DNA from: Cheiracanthium punctorium
Taxonomy: Eukaryota > Arthropoda > Arachnida > Araneae > Cheiracanthiidae
Assembly: GCA_038373885.1 (NCBI GenBank)
Contig: JAWZYV010000069.1
Span: forward strand, 496,001-560,000
DNA: 64,000 nt
Reading direction: 5' to 3'
The number at the start of each line of letters is the position of its first letter. Position 1 is the stretch's first letter. The position numbers and the translations under genes are program-made. Below are positions 23,046 to 34,390 of this stretch, one piece after another. The notes below the pieces were generated by a model. It was not told where the DNA came from and ran no database searches. It saw only the letters and a program-made list of their open reading frames with translations.

Positions 23046-23423
23046 TTGAATCAAGATAATATCGAAACTGGTGCATGCTCAGCCACATTTCATGAAATGA
23101 CAGCATTTATGTTCAATTACAGAGATGCATTTCCCTCTTTTTACTGCCTTCTTGCTTCTGTCTTGTCAATAGGAGTATCTACAATAACCTGCGAGGCATC
23201 ATTTAGCACTCTTTCCAGAATCTTAACTATATTTCGTTCACCCATGCTGCACGGGAGGAAAGCTAACTTAATTTTTTTTGCATTTGAAAATAAACTCATG
23301 GAAGGCATTCCAGTGGAGCTCTTTTTAAAGCGGTTACATAGTACAAAGAATCGACGTCTATACAGCTTTATTGAACATGTCACTATTAATAAAAAACGCT
23401 CAAATGTTGGCCAGCTTCCATAG
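23046..23423 (+). pseudogene. hAT transposase, C-terminal dimerisation fragment
   Basis: 125 codons open from the first Met. The segment FPSFYCLLASVLSIGVSTIT followed by CEASFSTLSRILTIFRSPML matches the hAT C-terminal dimerisation domain pattern: a hydrophobic helix, then 'ERSFS.L..IK...R..M', here with Cys-Glu-Ala-Ser-Phe-Ser. It then continues LIFFAFENKL. The upstream BED finger and DDE core of a hAT transposase are not present in the preceding kilobase. It is a truncated remnant. The antisense frame over the same bases is a shadow. Confidence 0.8.
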
Positions 23424-24409
23424 GTCAATACAACGTAGTATATTTAAATATTTTATAAAATACGTGAAGTTTATTGGCAATCCAATCAGTTGCACAGCTT
23501 TCAAACTGCACAACTCGTTGGTCAAAAGAGAAAAATTGCATTTCACAGGTAGTTTATTTTACATTTTTTACACATTATTTTTTGTATTGAACATATGCCC
23601 GTTTCCACTTGCGTTTCTACTGTTGCTAATGGAAGAAAATCCTTAAATGTCGTTATGCTACAAAATTCAGTTTCCACTACCTTTGTTAACTGCTGTAAAA
23701 TAGTACGTTTTCTCCAATTGCTATTAGCGATTTTGTGCATGCTTGTTTAAATCTTTACTTTACAGTTTCCCATTTTAAACAAGCAGACTTCGGTGACCAG
23801 CTGGTTTGCCATGAGCCGTTCAAAATCACGTTAAATAATAATTTAGGAATTCGTGTTAAATAATTATTTTAGGATGGGAAAAATAAACTTTGTCAATGAT
23901 ATCCATAAATTAGATGCTTTAAAATATAAGTGAATTTTTCTGTTTTAATAGATTTAAAATGTAGTCACACTTTCGATAAATTCCTTCTTCCCTTATTTTT
24001 ATCCCCTTTGAATATTTAATAATAATAATTAATTATGATAGAGAGCTTTCTTAAGAGAAAATATTAAAAATATTTTCATTGAAATATTAATAACAAATTA
24101 ATTTTCTACATCGAGATAATAATTTTAGGGAAATGAGGATCTAATTTTAATTAGAAAACAATAGGTATAAAGGTACTAGAGATCATCAAAATATGACAGG
24201 ATATACTTTAAAAAATTGGGAAATATACGCAAAACAGTTATATTTAAAAAATTATGTTTTCAATGAAAATCTTTATAATAAAAAAAATAAAAAGAATTAT
24301 AGCAAAATAAATTATCGAAAAAATAGGTAAAGTAATATAATCTGTTAGTATATTCTAAATTAAAATACTAACCCACTGTAAACTAAGATAGTAAGGCAAG
24401 ATCCGCCAT
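23424..24409. other. AT-rich spacer
   Basis: Very AT-rich non-coding DNA with homopolymer runs. I see no gene or bounded repeat. Confidence 0.45.
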
Positions 24410-24492
24410 CTCAATAGGGCCATATCGGGAATCGAACTGAGAATGCCAGTTCAGGAATCAAAAGCAAAATGTCTGAGCTGACACCGGCCTGT
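24410..24492 (-). repeat. tRNA-like SINE head, minus strand
   Basis: Read on the minus strand, GTGTCAGCTCAGACATTTTG (A-box-like) is followed about 30 nt later by CAGTTCGATTCCCG, an excellent B-box match. The stems do not form a full tRNA, so I call it a tRNA-derived SINE remnant. No duplication was identified. Confidence 0.5.
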
Positions 24493-24930
24493 TGTACAAG
24501 TTAACTAATACAAATCAAGTGAACTACGTAAGATTCCGGAGAGCTGAATAAAATTCTCAAAAGAATATTATTAAAAAGAGTGGCTAATTAAATCATAAGG
24601 GGTGAAAACATCTAAAACTAACAATGACGAAATTATTGTGTGTGTATGAAATGAACTGAGATTGAGTGCTAGGTCTTTTTTCCCCCTTTAAGTTTGTTAG
24701 GTCAAATGCATCAATTTTGTTCAGAGCAGATTTATTACAATTTGGAATACTGTGATGAAAATTAAATATTAATTGAACCAAAAGATTAAGAGTACTTATT
24801 CTTAAAAAAAATGAACTCTCAGTCCATGCTTTCAGCTTGGATATTCTCTACTGCCATATTGTAGTGCTTTATGGGGCGTTGCTTATCTTTGAGACTTTAC
24901 CATTGGCTGGTTGTAGTAGCGATAGCAGTG

Positions 24931-25098
24931 AAAGCGACTAGGGATAGATGCGAGGCGAAAAATAGGCATCTCACAAAACATCCTAAAAGCTTTTTCTCGT
25001 CTCGCAAAATCCCTATATGGTAATGTTAAAATTGTTTGTCTTGTCTCACAAAAAAAGTTGTAAATCTGGCTCGTCTCCCATACATTCATAAAAGCGAC
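24931..25098. mobile_element. hAT-type MITE, 152 bp
   Basis: The element spans 24939-25090, with an exact 8-bp duplication AAAGCGAC at 24931-24938 and 25091-25098. It starts TAGGGATAGATGCGAGGCG and is full of TCTCGTCTCGC words. It belongs to the same family as 25874-29511 and 52072-52233 (TAGGGATGGACG ends). The right end is degenerate. Confidence 0.8.
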
Positions 25099-25265
25099 AG
25101 TAAATAAAACTTATCCAAACCAGCTGTAAGGAAAAAAGAGACAGCTTAGAGAGTTTAGCGAAATTTCAGATGATAAAGAGTAAGTGGAAACACACCTTTT
25201 AGTTTTCTGTGAAATGATTTTCAAAATTTTCCTTTCTGAATTATCTTGTTTACCCATTTAATATA

Positions 25266-28200
25266 CAGTGTGCCCGCCAAAGTCCGTTGTCACTGCAATA
25301 ATTTCTTAACTACTACAGCTCTAGTCATAAAAGTGGGGTCTAGGTATAGTAGTAAAGTTGTCTTGCGATACGCAAGAAAATCGCTTACAGTGCCACCTGC
25401 TGGCTAAGTTTGGAGTTGGTGTTCTTATCTCAAAAACGACATGAGATAGGGAGAAAAAAGTCAATTACAAAGTTGCTCAGCATCATCAATTTAGTAAGAG
25501 AAGGCACCTTCTGTAAAATAATGTTAAAAATAGAAGGTATGAAATGCAAGGCTTAAAAATGTATTACTGAGGCTTGAGTCAGTGTGTCACCTGCCATGTT
25601 GTCTAAAGTATGCAACGGGTATTGTAGACAGAGTTCAAATATGTATTATTGTTGACAGGAAACACTTAAAGCATGAAGGATAAATGAACCTGATGTCGGC
25701 CAAGTGCAGTTTTGGAAAATTCGACCCTACAAATGTGCATTTTATGCCTTCCATCTGTAGCATTATTGTGTTGCTTAATGGCCATCATATGCAAATTAAT
25801 GGGCATCATGTGTAAACAAGGTGTCTTTTCTTACTAAATCGATTATGCTGAACAACTTTGCAATAGACTTTTTTAGGGATGGACGTAAGACGAGACAGGC
25901 AATATTTTTACGTTACGAGATGAGAAAGGAAATATTTTGCAAGGTGGGACAGAGTTTTGTTTCGCGCGAGATTTCTTGCGAGAATTTCTCTTCCTGCATA
26001 AATTTACGATATGAATTATTTTTCAATCAGAATAACAGTGCTGTATTTGAGGAGGTATGCCATCCCCCCTTCTCCAATTTTTTATTTTAAAAGGTGACGT
26101 TTATTTTGTACAACTATTTTGAACATACTGAAATTTTTATCTTCTGATTCTGCGATGGAGTGCAAACAAAACGAGCTTTTTATAGACCACCTAAATAGAT
26201 TTCCATGCAACCTTTTTGTCAACATTAAATAATATAAACCTATCCTTAGAAATAGAATACATGTATGAAGAACCTCACTAAAGTAAGGACAAACTAGGCA
26301 GCTGCTTGGGACCCCAATCAAAATGGACCCCAAAATCAAGAACTTTCCAAGTCAGGGCATTCACGTAGCTAAGAGGACGCTGAAGCGGGCTCATTGTTCC
26401 CTGGTAAAATTTGAGCACTCCCTAGAAATCTTTCAATTTCCTATCTTGTTCATCTGGACAAAAAACTTTTTTTTCTTTCTTTCTTTAAAAAAAAAAAAAA
26501 TCTTTTAGACATTCTTTACCAGAACTTTATGATAAAGTCAAAGAAAATCTATCATGGCGCTTCTGTGAACAGTTTTAGGGGGGAGAGAGGGTGTTCATTT
26601 TTAAGGGGTGGGATTTGATCTTGGGTTTTCAAACAGTTTAGTACTAAAATAGCAACAACAACAACAAGAAAAAAAGTTCAGTCTGCTACTGCTAAAATAC
26701 TTAATATGCTGCTTCTATTGGGATATTGACTTCCAACCTGCCCCTACATGAGTCCATGGAATCTGTACTGCAGTATTTTACTTTGCATTTTTAACATGAA
26801 AGTAACTCTAACTTTTGTAAATGCATAACTAATGTGAAGTTAGTTCCATGTCTTGCTTTAACTTTCATATAAATCAATAGTATTCAATCTATGGATCGTG
26901 TTGTCAATCATGGATTTCCATAGGAGTACTTTTAAGGGAGTTTCTTGTATTTGAAAGGAGGGGGGGGGGACAATCTCAGGCTTTTAAATATATTAGAACC
27001 GTAGTACTACAAAAAAGTTCACTATCTTATAAAAATGTTTACTGCACCCAGTGGCGGATCTAACGACTAGCTGGCCCAGCGGGCACCATAGGCTCCGACC
27101 TCCACCAGAGGCCCCAACTTAAAAAATTCTTCAAAGGAAAAAGTAAATAAGCACAAAAGTGAAGCGATACAGCGAGTATAAACTTGATAAAGGCCAACTT
27201 TCATGTCACTCCGTTTGTCATGCGCTGCAGGCAATGAGGAGAGTTTATAAATGGTCAGTTTGCACGTACAGGCTTTGTGGGCGAAATTATTTATAAGATT
27301 TAATGACCAGTCAGGATCTGGGACAAAGGCTAACCCTTGAAACCACAAAACCACGCCCCAAATACAAAGGGGAGACTTTTCTCCACAATCCGGCAAGATA
27401 ATACTGAAAAATATGTTGAATTGACATTCTAGCGTATGACAACGGACTGAAATGACAGTTGGCCTTAAGAAGGGATCAGTTTTCACTCTCTTCCCTGCTG
27501 TCCAGCCGAAAAGAAGTTCTTTTAATTAGTTCAAGGAAGAGGTCTCAAACGCCGCTGAAGGTGATTTATCACACCCTTCCGCGAAGATGTTGACCACTCA
27601 GAAGGGATCCATTCTTGATTGTTGCTTCCAAAATGTACTGAAAAAACTCGTAATCAGGGAATTCTCTTTTTGGGATCACCAAATCCCGTTCAATCCATTG
27701 GCTGAAATCGGAGTATCCATAAACTTCGATCTTCGATCCTACAGAAATGTACGTCTTCCGTAAACACGGTAATTTGAGTCTTAAATTTGGTTAAGTACTC
27801 TAGCTTTGTAATTCGAAGAATGTCGCAGATGACCATATTCTCTAAGTTTCGGCGATCTTCTGCCTCATTCTTTCTAGTTTCAGTGTTTTGCATTGCACAT
27901 ATCTTTGTTTTCAGCTGGGCGTCCACAGCCTCTCTTCCTCTCCTTACTATGGCATTCATTGTGACTTACTTTCAACTGTAAATGCATATTAAAAAATTAT
28001 TAATGTTATAATTATTTCAAGAACTAAAACAAAAAAAAAATACAATTAGTTTCGAAAGTTATTTTATTGTCACTCATTTTTTTTTATTTATGTAAACTTT
28101 GAGGTTCATATTTTGAAAATTATCAAAAAATTGCTATTTGCTATAACAAATAAATTAAATGACAAGGAATTTTTTGCTGTTGCTATTTTGAGAATTTACA

Positions 28201-29710
28201 GCTTAAGGATAATTAAGAATAATTAAAAACAATTTTTTTTTGTACAATTCGTTCAAAATTTATAACTTTTCGATATTTTGAAAAAGTTTGAAATCTTGCA
28301 TGATATAGTAATCTTTTAAGAGACTGTAACTCAAGATCTGTTTGACCTTAAAGAGTAGAAATTTTTCTTTTTTAAGGTGTTTTAAAGTCTTTTGTAAATT
28401 ATATGTAACTTGACCATATCACTTAATTAATTTTCTAATAAATTTTTTGAAAATTAATACTTTAAAATTGGATTTTTTAAATTGTTCGAAAAATATGCTT
28501 AATTTTTAATCTTTTGAGTATATATAAATGAAAACTGAAATTATTTTCCTAAAAGCGTATGAAAGGCATCAAAGATTTTATCATTTTGCTCTATATATGG
28601 GTGGTAAAATTCATTGTACTTATCCACCCACTGACGGATTAAAGGGGTTGAGGGGCAATCCCTCCAAGTGTGGGGATCGCATTGCAACCACTTAATTAAA
28701 TTAAAATTTTATATCTAATTATTTTTATTTTATATTTAAATTAAAGCGTATAAAAGGCAATAAAGATTTTATCATTTTACTCTAATGTATGGATGGTGAA
28801 ATTCATTTTACTTATCTCCCCCCCCCCCCTTGACTGATTAAAGGGGGAGAGGGGGCGATCGTCCCCCACTCCGGGAAAAAAAGAGAGTACTTACCGCCTC
28901 CGAGAAAACTTGTATGAAAAACGTAAGAATCCTATTTTATTTCCATAAAATGAACGTAAATTTCAACTACCACTCGCAAAATTGCATTAACCCTTCTCTG
29001 ATCTGCCCCCCCGAAACTTTTCTGAATGCACTATTCAGTACACTGGGGCCGCTTAATTAAATTAAAACTTTATTTGCGTAACATGTAGCTCGATTGTCCC
29101 GAGTTCTGCATCATTTCTAACAAAAGTCAAAACTTTATATAATCTCGAAAGCAAATGAAACTCCTATCAATCATATTAAATACATTCACGCAGTTTCTGA
29201 AATAAATAAATGAATAAAAATAAATATATGTTCGATGCCTCATTATATATACGGATTAAATCTGAATTTTTATCACTTCAAATGCCCATATGTACTAATA
29301 TGGTAATATGTAATTAATTGTTATTATTAATTTCCTATAAAATTACCTTAATACTTTAGTATTCCTATAAAAGGATACTAAAAGTTATGGTAACAAAATC
29401 GCAGTCCTTAATTTCGCGAGACGAGATGGACAATTTCTCTGCGAGAAGCGGGGCGAGGCACAGTGCCTGCGAGACGAGACAGCCCCGTTTCTTGTCTCAC
29501 GTCCGTCTCTAGACTTTTTTTCCCCGTAACTCAGATCGTTTTTGAGATAAGAACGCCCACTCCAAATTTAGCCACCAGGTGCCGCTGTAAGCAAATTTGT
29601 TTAGCGCATGGCAACTTTACTATACCTAGACCCTACTTTTATGATGAAGTCTATTCATATTTTTCCTGATTAAACAACTTCACTGTAACAAGATATGGTC
29701 CTGTACACAC
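25266..29710. mobile_element. Long-TIR foldback element split by a hAT insertion
   Basis: Left arm 25266 to about 25525. Right arm about 25750-25865, resuming at 29520-29710. Removing 25874-29511 and one copy of the duplication makes the right arm continuous and aligned to the left arm for about 250 bp: TTACTAAAT, ATGCTGA.CAACTTTG and GACTTTTTT lie on one side of the junction, and CGTTTTTGAGATAAGAAC, TTTAGCCA.CAGGTG, TATACCTAGACCC on the other. The left end begins CAGTGTGCCCGCC after TA; the right end (GTCCTGTACACAC) is degenerate. The unsplit length is about 800 bp. It has no coding capacity. Confidence 0.85.
25866..29519. mobile_element. hAT-type element of 3.6 kb inside the foldback arm
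   Basis: The element spans 25874-29511 and is flanked by GACTTTTT (25866-25873 and 29512-29519). The left end reads TAGGGATGGACGTAAGACGA; the right end, reversed, reads TAGAGACGGACGTGAGACAA. Its boundaries are confirmed because its removal restores the foldback arm. It is large enough to have carried a transposase, but I recognise none. Minus-strand frames at 27690-27959 (RRNLENMVICDILRITKLEY) and 27067-27486 are unassigned, and CAGTGGCGGATCTAACG at 27050 looks like the end of a further nested element. Two short family members are at 24939-25090 and 52072-52233. Confidence 0.8.
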
Positions 29711-30578
29711 CCAAAGTAGTCCCGCTCTCCCGACCTGTAGACTTTGAGCAAATTCGCATAAATAAATCAAACTTTTAAAAATGAAACTGTCTTATGAACT
29801 GGACGAGTCATTACAAAGAAATTAAGTCGTTCCTTTTTTTTCCCTTCTCATTCAAAGAAAAGGAACATTTCCCAATAAGATAATTTTGAGTTATTCATAC
29901 TAAATAACCAATATTGTAGTTGTAATGACGATACTCCTCTTCCCCTCCTTTCTCCTAATGGGCCGATTACTAAATTCCCCTTCGTTTAGTCCTGACACTT
30001 AAAAATTTCTCATTCAAGATGCAGCTCTTTGGTATTCCCATTTGCCGACGCTGATAACCGTCCCTGGTGTGGGTGACATTTTTTAAATTTACGAGTGCGT
30101 TACCTCTTAAAGCCGTTCTTAAATATTTTTGCTTTTTTAAAAAGGCGCACGGTTTTGCGAAATCGAGGCAGCAGAAAAGGGGGGAGATGGAACGATCACT
30201 TTATGCCCTCCCTTATTTTATTTATCTTTTATCCACTTCCGCCTCTCTCACCGTAAAAATGATACTGCTATTTCGAGTGGAGCAGTAATTTTGGATATCA
30301 GAAAAGATGACTGAAATTAAATGCTGAGAAGCGGAAGTGTATCAAAACGGTTTACAAAATAAGTATAGATGTGAAAGCGTAAAGATTATTAAAAGTATTG
30401 TTTACGTGGAAGTAGCTCATTCGTTGTGTATCAGTTTACATAGCCTTACTTTGGATTTAACTCCAGATAGGTGCCTTAAAAGTTAGGGTCAGGTGGGGAA
30501 AATCGTGTATTTTTTTTAAAGGTTCTAAAACCGAGCTGGTAAATTTATGTTAAACTATTGATGTATATTATATACATT
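29711..30578. other. Non-coding spacer
   Basis: A 73-codon plus-strand frame at 30067-30288 has no recognisable motif. No bounded repeat was found. Confidence 0.4.
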
Positions 30579-30730
30579 TGAAGGGAGAGCGTGTGGGGCG
30601 AGAGCTGGGTTTGAACCCAGGGACTTATGGGTCATAGAATGAGGCGCAATCCGGCTCGGCCAAAAGGTACCCGTTCGACCTGCCTTCAATTGCCGGGTGT
30701 TGTGTGCGCGGAGGTGGTCGTGCCGCCACA
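30579..30730 (-). repeat. Terminal repeat (3' LTR-like) with A and B boxes
   Basis: On the minus strand it runs from TGTGGCGGCACG to CTCTCCCTTCA. It contains TGGCCGAGCCGG (30651-30662), a perfect match to the Pol III A-box consensus TRGCNNAGYNGG, and GGGTTCAAACCC (30607-30618), a B-box match, in the right order and about 33 nt apart. The region resembles a tRNA body, but I cannot fold a standard anticodon arm. Confidence 0.75.
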
Positions 30731-30744
30731 CTACTCCCCCTAGA
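30731..30744 (-). promoter_or_regulatory. Polypurine-tract-like site
   Basis: On the minus strand CTAGGGGGAGTAG directly precedes the TG of the 3' terminal repeat. This is where plus-strand priming occurs in LTR retrotransposons. Confidence 0.55.
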
Positions 30745-30785
30745 GAGTCGGTCGGAGGCTGACGAACGATGTTTCAGGAGTTATA

Positions 30786-30905
30786 GAACGTTGCCACTCG
30801 TTGTGGACTTTGTGAGGTCGCTGCCGCTTGTTGCGGACTTTGTGAGGTTGCTGCAGCTCGTTGCGGACTTTGGTGAGGTCGCTGCCGCTCGTTGCGGACT
30901 TTGAA
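30786..30905. repeat. 30-bp tandem repeat inside the TRIM-like element
   Basis: Four units of about 30 bp (GTTGCGGACTTTGTGAGGTC and GCTGCCGCTC variants). The open frames through them on both strands are repeat-derived, not genes. Confidence 0.85.
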
Positions 30906-30978
30906 AGAGCCGAGCGAGAGATGGAAGAGGGCGATGCTGGGGCCATCTGTCGCTGTAGGCGAGAAGGAGAATGCGTGT

Positions 30979-30996
30979 TCGTTGTCAGGGTCGCCA
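30979..30996 (-). promoter_or_regulatory. Primer-binding-site-like sequence
   Basis: On the minus strand TGGCGACCCTGACAACGA starts one base after the 5' terminal repeat. TGG matches the CCA end of a tRNA. From memory the remainder is closest to a tRNA-Trp 3' end, with several mismatches. Confidence 0.5.
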
Positions 30997-30997
30997 A

Positions 30998-31148
30998 TGA
31001 AGGGGAGAGCGGGTGGTGAGAGCTGGGTTTGAACCCAGGGACTTATGGGTCGTAGAATGAGGCGCAATCCGGCTCGGCCAAAAGGTACCCGTTCGACCGG
31101 CCTTCAATTGACGGGTGTTGTGTGCGCGGAGGTGATCGTGCCGCCACA
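30998..31148 (-). repeat. Terminal repeat (5' LTR-like) with A and B boxes
   Basis: Near-identical partner of 30579-30730. The A box is at 31069-31080 and the B box at 31025-31036, both on the minus strand. The tRNA-like core is identical between the two repeats except for one base near 31055. Confidence 0.75.
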
Positions 31149-31152
31149 CATT

Positions 31153-31634
31153 TGATTATAGATTGAAAATATAGTATTATTTTTTAATGTTATCAAAATA
31201 CTTTTTTACGGCGTCATTTTTCATTAGGCAAGTACAGGCATTAGGAATTAGTTTTAATTTTCTGTTCAACTAAAACTAATTTAATTGAGCGGAGTTAGTT
31301 GGCCCTGCAACTAAAACTAACAGTTGTTAGTGTTGACTTTCAACTAACAATCAATGGTTTAGTCGTAATTTTCAAGAAACAACTAATAACTTATGGGGCG
31401 AGAAGCGAACGTTTATTCGCAATTTGATTTTGAGGCCACAGGACTGGGACTTTTTTTAAAGGTTCGTAATTAAAAAATTCTCGGATAATCGGGGTTCTAC
31501 TGCATTGATACCTGTATTTTTCCCTACCATGGGGAAAATGGGGAGTAGGTACAAAGGTAACCATATATTTTTATATAAAAAAACCAATATTTTAATGCTA
31601 TGAATGAAATAAAAAGCTTTTAACGGTGTTATTC
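31153..31634. other. Spacer with clustered AACTAAAACTAA words
   Basis: Around 31240-31380 the words 'aactaaaactaa' and 'ttagttttaa' recur on both strands in an inverted fashion, probably a decayed transposon end. There is no coding sequence. Confidence 0.45.
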
Positions 31635-31996
31635 GAAAAAATCATGTGATTTTGGTACATAATTACAAATAAACTAATTATGCCAGGCACTTCAAATTTT
31701 TGAAACTGTCTCTTTACAAGCTGTATTACATGCTACGAAGACAGGTCAATCTGTATCAGTTTCAAAACTTTTAGAAAAAATTCTTAAAAATCGGAAATTT
31801 TCGCAAAGCGTGTCACTCTTCGAAAAACCTTGCTGCTCAGATCCCTGTTTAAGAATTTTTTCTGAAAAGTTCACAAAAGCCACAGCTTTTTTGCTTATCG
31901 CAGTGTGTAAAACAGCTTATGAAGAACCATCTGGAATTTTTTGGAGACCATGGTGCTATTAGTTTATTTCAATTTGTGTACCAAGACTAAAAACAG
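31635..31996 (-). mobile_element. TIR MITE, second copy (inverted)
   Basis: Inverted relative to the copy at 10171-10795. The ends are TTTGGTACATAATTACAAAT and, reversed, TCTTGGTACACAAATTGAAA, each followed by AACTA. Shared inner words include TAAGAATTTTTTC and AAACTTTT.GAAA. Non-coding. Confidence 0.7.
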
Positions 31997-33367
31997 AGTT
32001 CTTTTTTTTCGAAGAACAGCCTTAATTCAGTGTATTCTTAAATATACCCGAAAAAAAAAATGCACAGAAAGTATTCTTTCACAAAATATTTAGTTGAAGA
32101 AATAATGTCCGTGTGTGCTATTATCAAATTCAGGTTTACTCTGTATGCGTCAAATTTTACTTTCTTCCACCAAATTAATTTATGACGATAAACAGTCAAT
32201 TAAAATGTCAGTTTTATTGGTTATAAGTATCGTTGCAGCAATATTTATACAAAAATGGAAATGCTAGTATCATATAGAACTTCGTTAACCTAACCATACC
32301 CTAATTTCACTCCACCTCGGAATAAAAAATAAAAATAGAAATTATGATTTTATTATTTTGTTTTATATATAATCCAGTTCCCTTGAATTCCCTCTACTAA
32401 TATGTATCGAAATAGAAATGCTTTACCAAATTGAAAGGAACATACAAGAAAGTTATTCAATATTACTTGTTAACTGGCAGTAGTATGTTTGGAGCAAAAA
32501 CAAGAAATTTTTCAGACATAATGTAGTCCGGTCAATTTAGACATCCGAGGTTAAAAAAATTCACACCCAGCTCAAAGTTGTAGGATTGTTCATAACACCA
32601 TCATAAATGAAATCTAAAAAGTCCTCATCGATCCGATACCTGGAAAAAAGTTTACTCGTTGTCAAAGGTCACAAAATCGGGTTTTTCGCGATTTTCAGCA
32701 AAACTGTAAGTTTTATCATAAAATTAGTTCAGACAAAAATTGTAGATCAGATAACTATCTATAAATAATGTCTAAATACTTTTCCTAAGAGCCACCCTTT
32801 TTGAGATATAACGATTCAAAAAGTTGGAAGAGTTGTAATCGTCATAATATGCACACGTTTCCACGCCACATTTGAGGTAGTGTACTTAGCGCATTTTTTT
32901 TTTTTAATGTGGTTTCCCGGTAGGCCTATTCCACGGATCTGTTGTGATTCTGTTTAATTTGAAACTATTGAATAAAAAAAGATAGATCCTGTAAATAAAT
33001 TACCCAGTCGATTGCAATCAAAAAAGAGATGCACAGTTAGATGTTACAATATTTCTAAATACAAAATTTCAACATTCTATAATTAAAAGTCTATGACAAA
33101 TGGCGAGAATTTGGGCATGGACCAATAGTAATTGACTGCAGATATAATATACTGAAGATGTCCGTAGACATTTTTTTTTTCAAATGGCAGGCCTCTGCTT
33201 TGGAAGCAGTGGCCACTACTAATGTTGGAGTTGTTGGTCACTTTATTATGGGGGCACCTAGTAGGTGGAACAACGTTGCCCCCATATGAAGGGGCTGACA
33301 GATGACGTCATATTTGCATCATTAGCAGAATGATATTTAAATGGAAAGCAAACAACGAAAACCGACA
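31997..33367. other. Non-coding spacer
   Basis: AT-rich. The block at 32520-32840 (hydrophilic, poly-A) and the rest show no gene, inverted ends or tandem arrays that I can bound. Confidence 0.4.
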
Positions 33368-34245
33368 TTAATAGGCTATGTGAGGACTCCTCACCTTCAT
33401 ACAAAGTCTACAGCGTGTGGTAATGCCTCTTACGAGGTGATCAACCACCGCAAAGTCCAGTTATCACCATTCCTCCTGTAGGGCAGTTTCTAAATCTCTG
33501 AGACTCGTTGGAGGTGGGAAACGTCTGCATACAGCAGAGCCGAGGCCTTCCCAAAGATTTTCAATTGGATTAAGGTCCGGCCAGTAAACCAGCAACTCCA
33601 TACGCGCAATCCTCTCACTCTCCAGAAACTCGTCAACGATGGCAGCTCTATAGGAACGCACATTATCGTCCATTAAAACGAAAGAAGGACCAACTGCTAC
33701 AGCATACAGTTTCACAATGGGATCTAGGACTTCATCTCGATACCAGACAGCCGTCACAGAACCTCGCCTGTTGATGTGCACGTCGGTGCGATATTCCAAT
33801 GAAATCCCTGCCCAAACCATGAGGCTTCCAACACGGAATGCGTGATGTTCGGTGATGTTCTTGGGTGCCTTTTTCCCTCCAGACCCTTACACACTTATCA
33901 TCGTGTTGTAGAGCAAATCTGGACTCATCTGTGTACATAACGTTGCCCCAATCAGACACAGTCCAATTCACATGCTGGCGGTTCTAATTTAATCGTGCCC
34001 CTCTGGATTGGACAGATAAAGAAAAACAAATTGGTGGTACCTGGGTGAACAGACCATTCACATGTAGCCTTCGACGAGCAGTAGTGGCAGATATCGTCAG
34101 GCCAGTGGCCGCTGCAATCATAGATGTCACACGTGAGGAAGTCAATCTTTGATTCCGCTTGGCTACAACAGCAATATATCTATCTTCCACAAGTTCGTAA
34201 CCCTAGGACGACCGGCTGCGTATTTCACAAGTGCACCGCTATATG
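33368..34245 (-). pseudogene. Tc1-like transposase, decayed
   Basis: Pieces in three frames line up with a Tc1 transposase. At 34190-33984, EDRYIAVVAKRNQRLTSSRV then a helix-turn-helix region. At 33971-33732, MYTDESRFALQHDDK (first catalytic Asp). At 33820-33464, FVLMDDNVRSYRA (second Asp) and DLNPIENLWE (catalytic Glu, DD34E spacing). Beyond two in-frame stops the C-terminus continues as VVDHLV and HIAY to a stop at 33368-33370. The GRPRV linker is visible near 34220. It has several frameshifts and stops and its inverted ends were not found, so it is inactive and old. Confidence 0.85.
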
Positions 34246-34390
34246 AAGATGGGGAGAAAAAGAGCCAATAGCTTTCTTTACATCATACATGGGTTTGGAT
34301 GTTCTGCTGGGCTAGTAACATACGCCATTACAAAAAAAAAAAATAAATAAATAAAAAAAAAATAAAAAAATAAAAAAAAAAATAAAAAAA

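Larger units (their letters stand above)
30579..31148 (-). mobile_element. TRIM-like element with tRNA-like terminal repeats
   Basis: 570 bp, GC-rich in an AT-rich setting. Two direct terminal repeats of about 151 bp (30579-30730 and 30998-31148) differ at only about nine sites. Each begins TG and ends CA, and the whole is flanked by the 4-bp direct repeat CATT (30575-30578, 31149-31152). On the minus strand the order is: 5' repeat, a PBS-like site one base later, a 267-bp interior without a gene, a purine-rich PPT-like tract, 3' repeat. That is the layout of a terminal-repeat retrotransposon in miniature. It must depend on another element's proteins. Alternative: a dimeric tRNA SINE; the 8-bp flank ACATTTGA also fits. 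Confidence 0.7.

Noticed and set aside
27067..27486. 139-codon minus-strand open frame inside the 3.6-kb hAT-type element
   Set aside because: Longest uninterrupted frame in that element, but no hAT or other motif is recognisable and it overlaps a probable nested transposon end; mentioned only as unassigned.
30704..31067. Serine/glutamine-rich frames on both strands
   Set aside because: They read through the 30-bp tandem repeats and terminal repeat of the TRIM-like element.
30579..31148. Two tandem tRNA genes
   Set aside because: A and B boxes match, but I could not fold an anticodon arm with a seven-base loop, and the sequences are terminal repeats of a bounded element.
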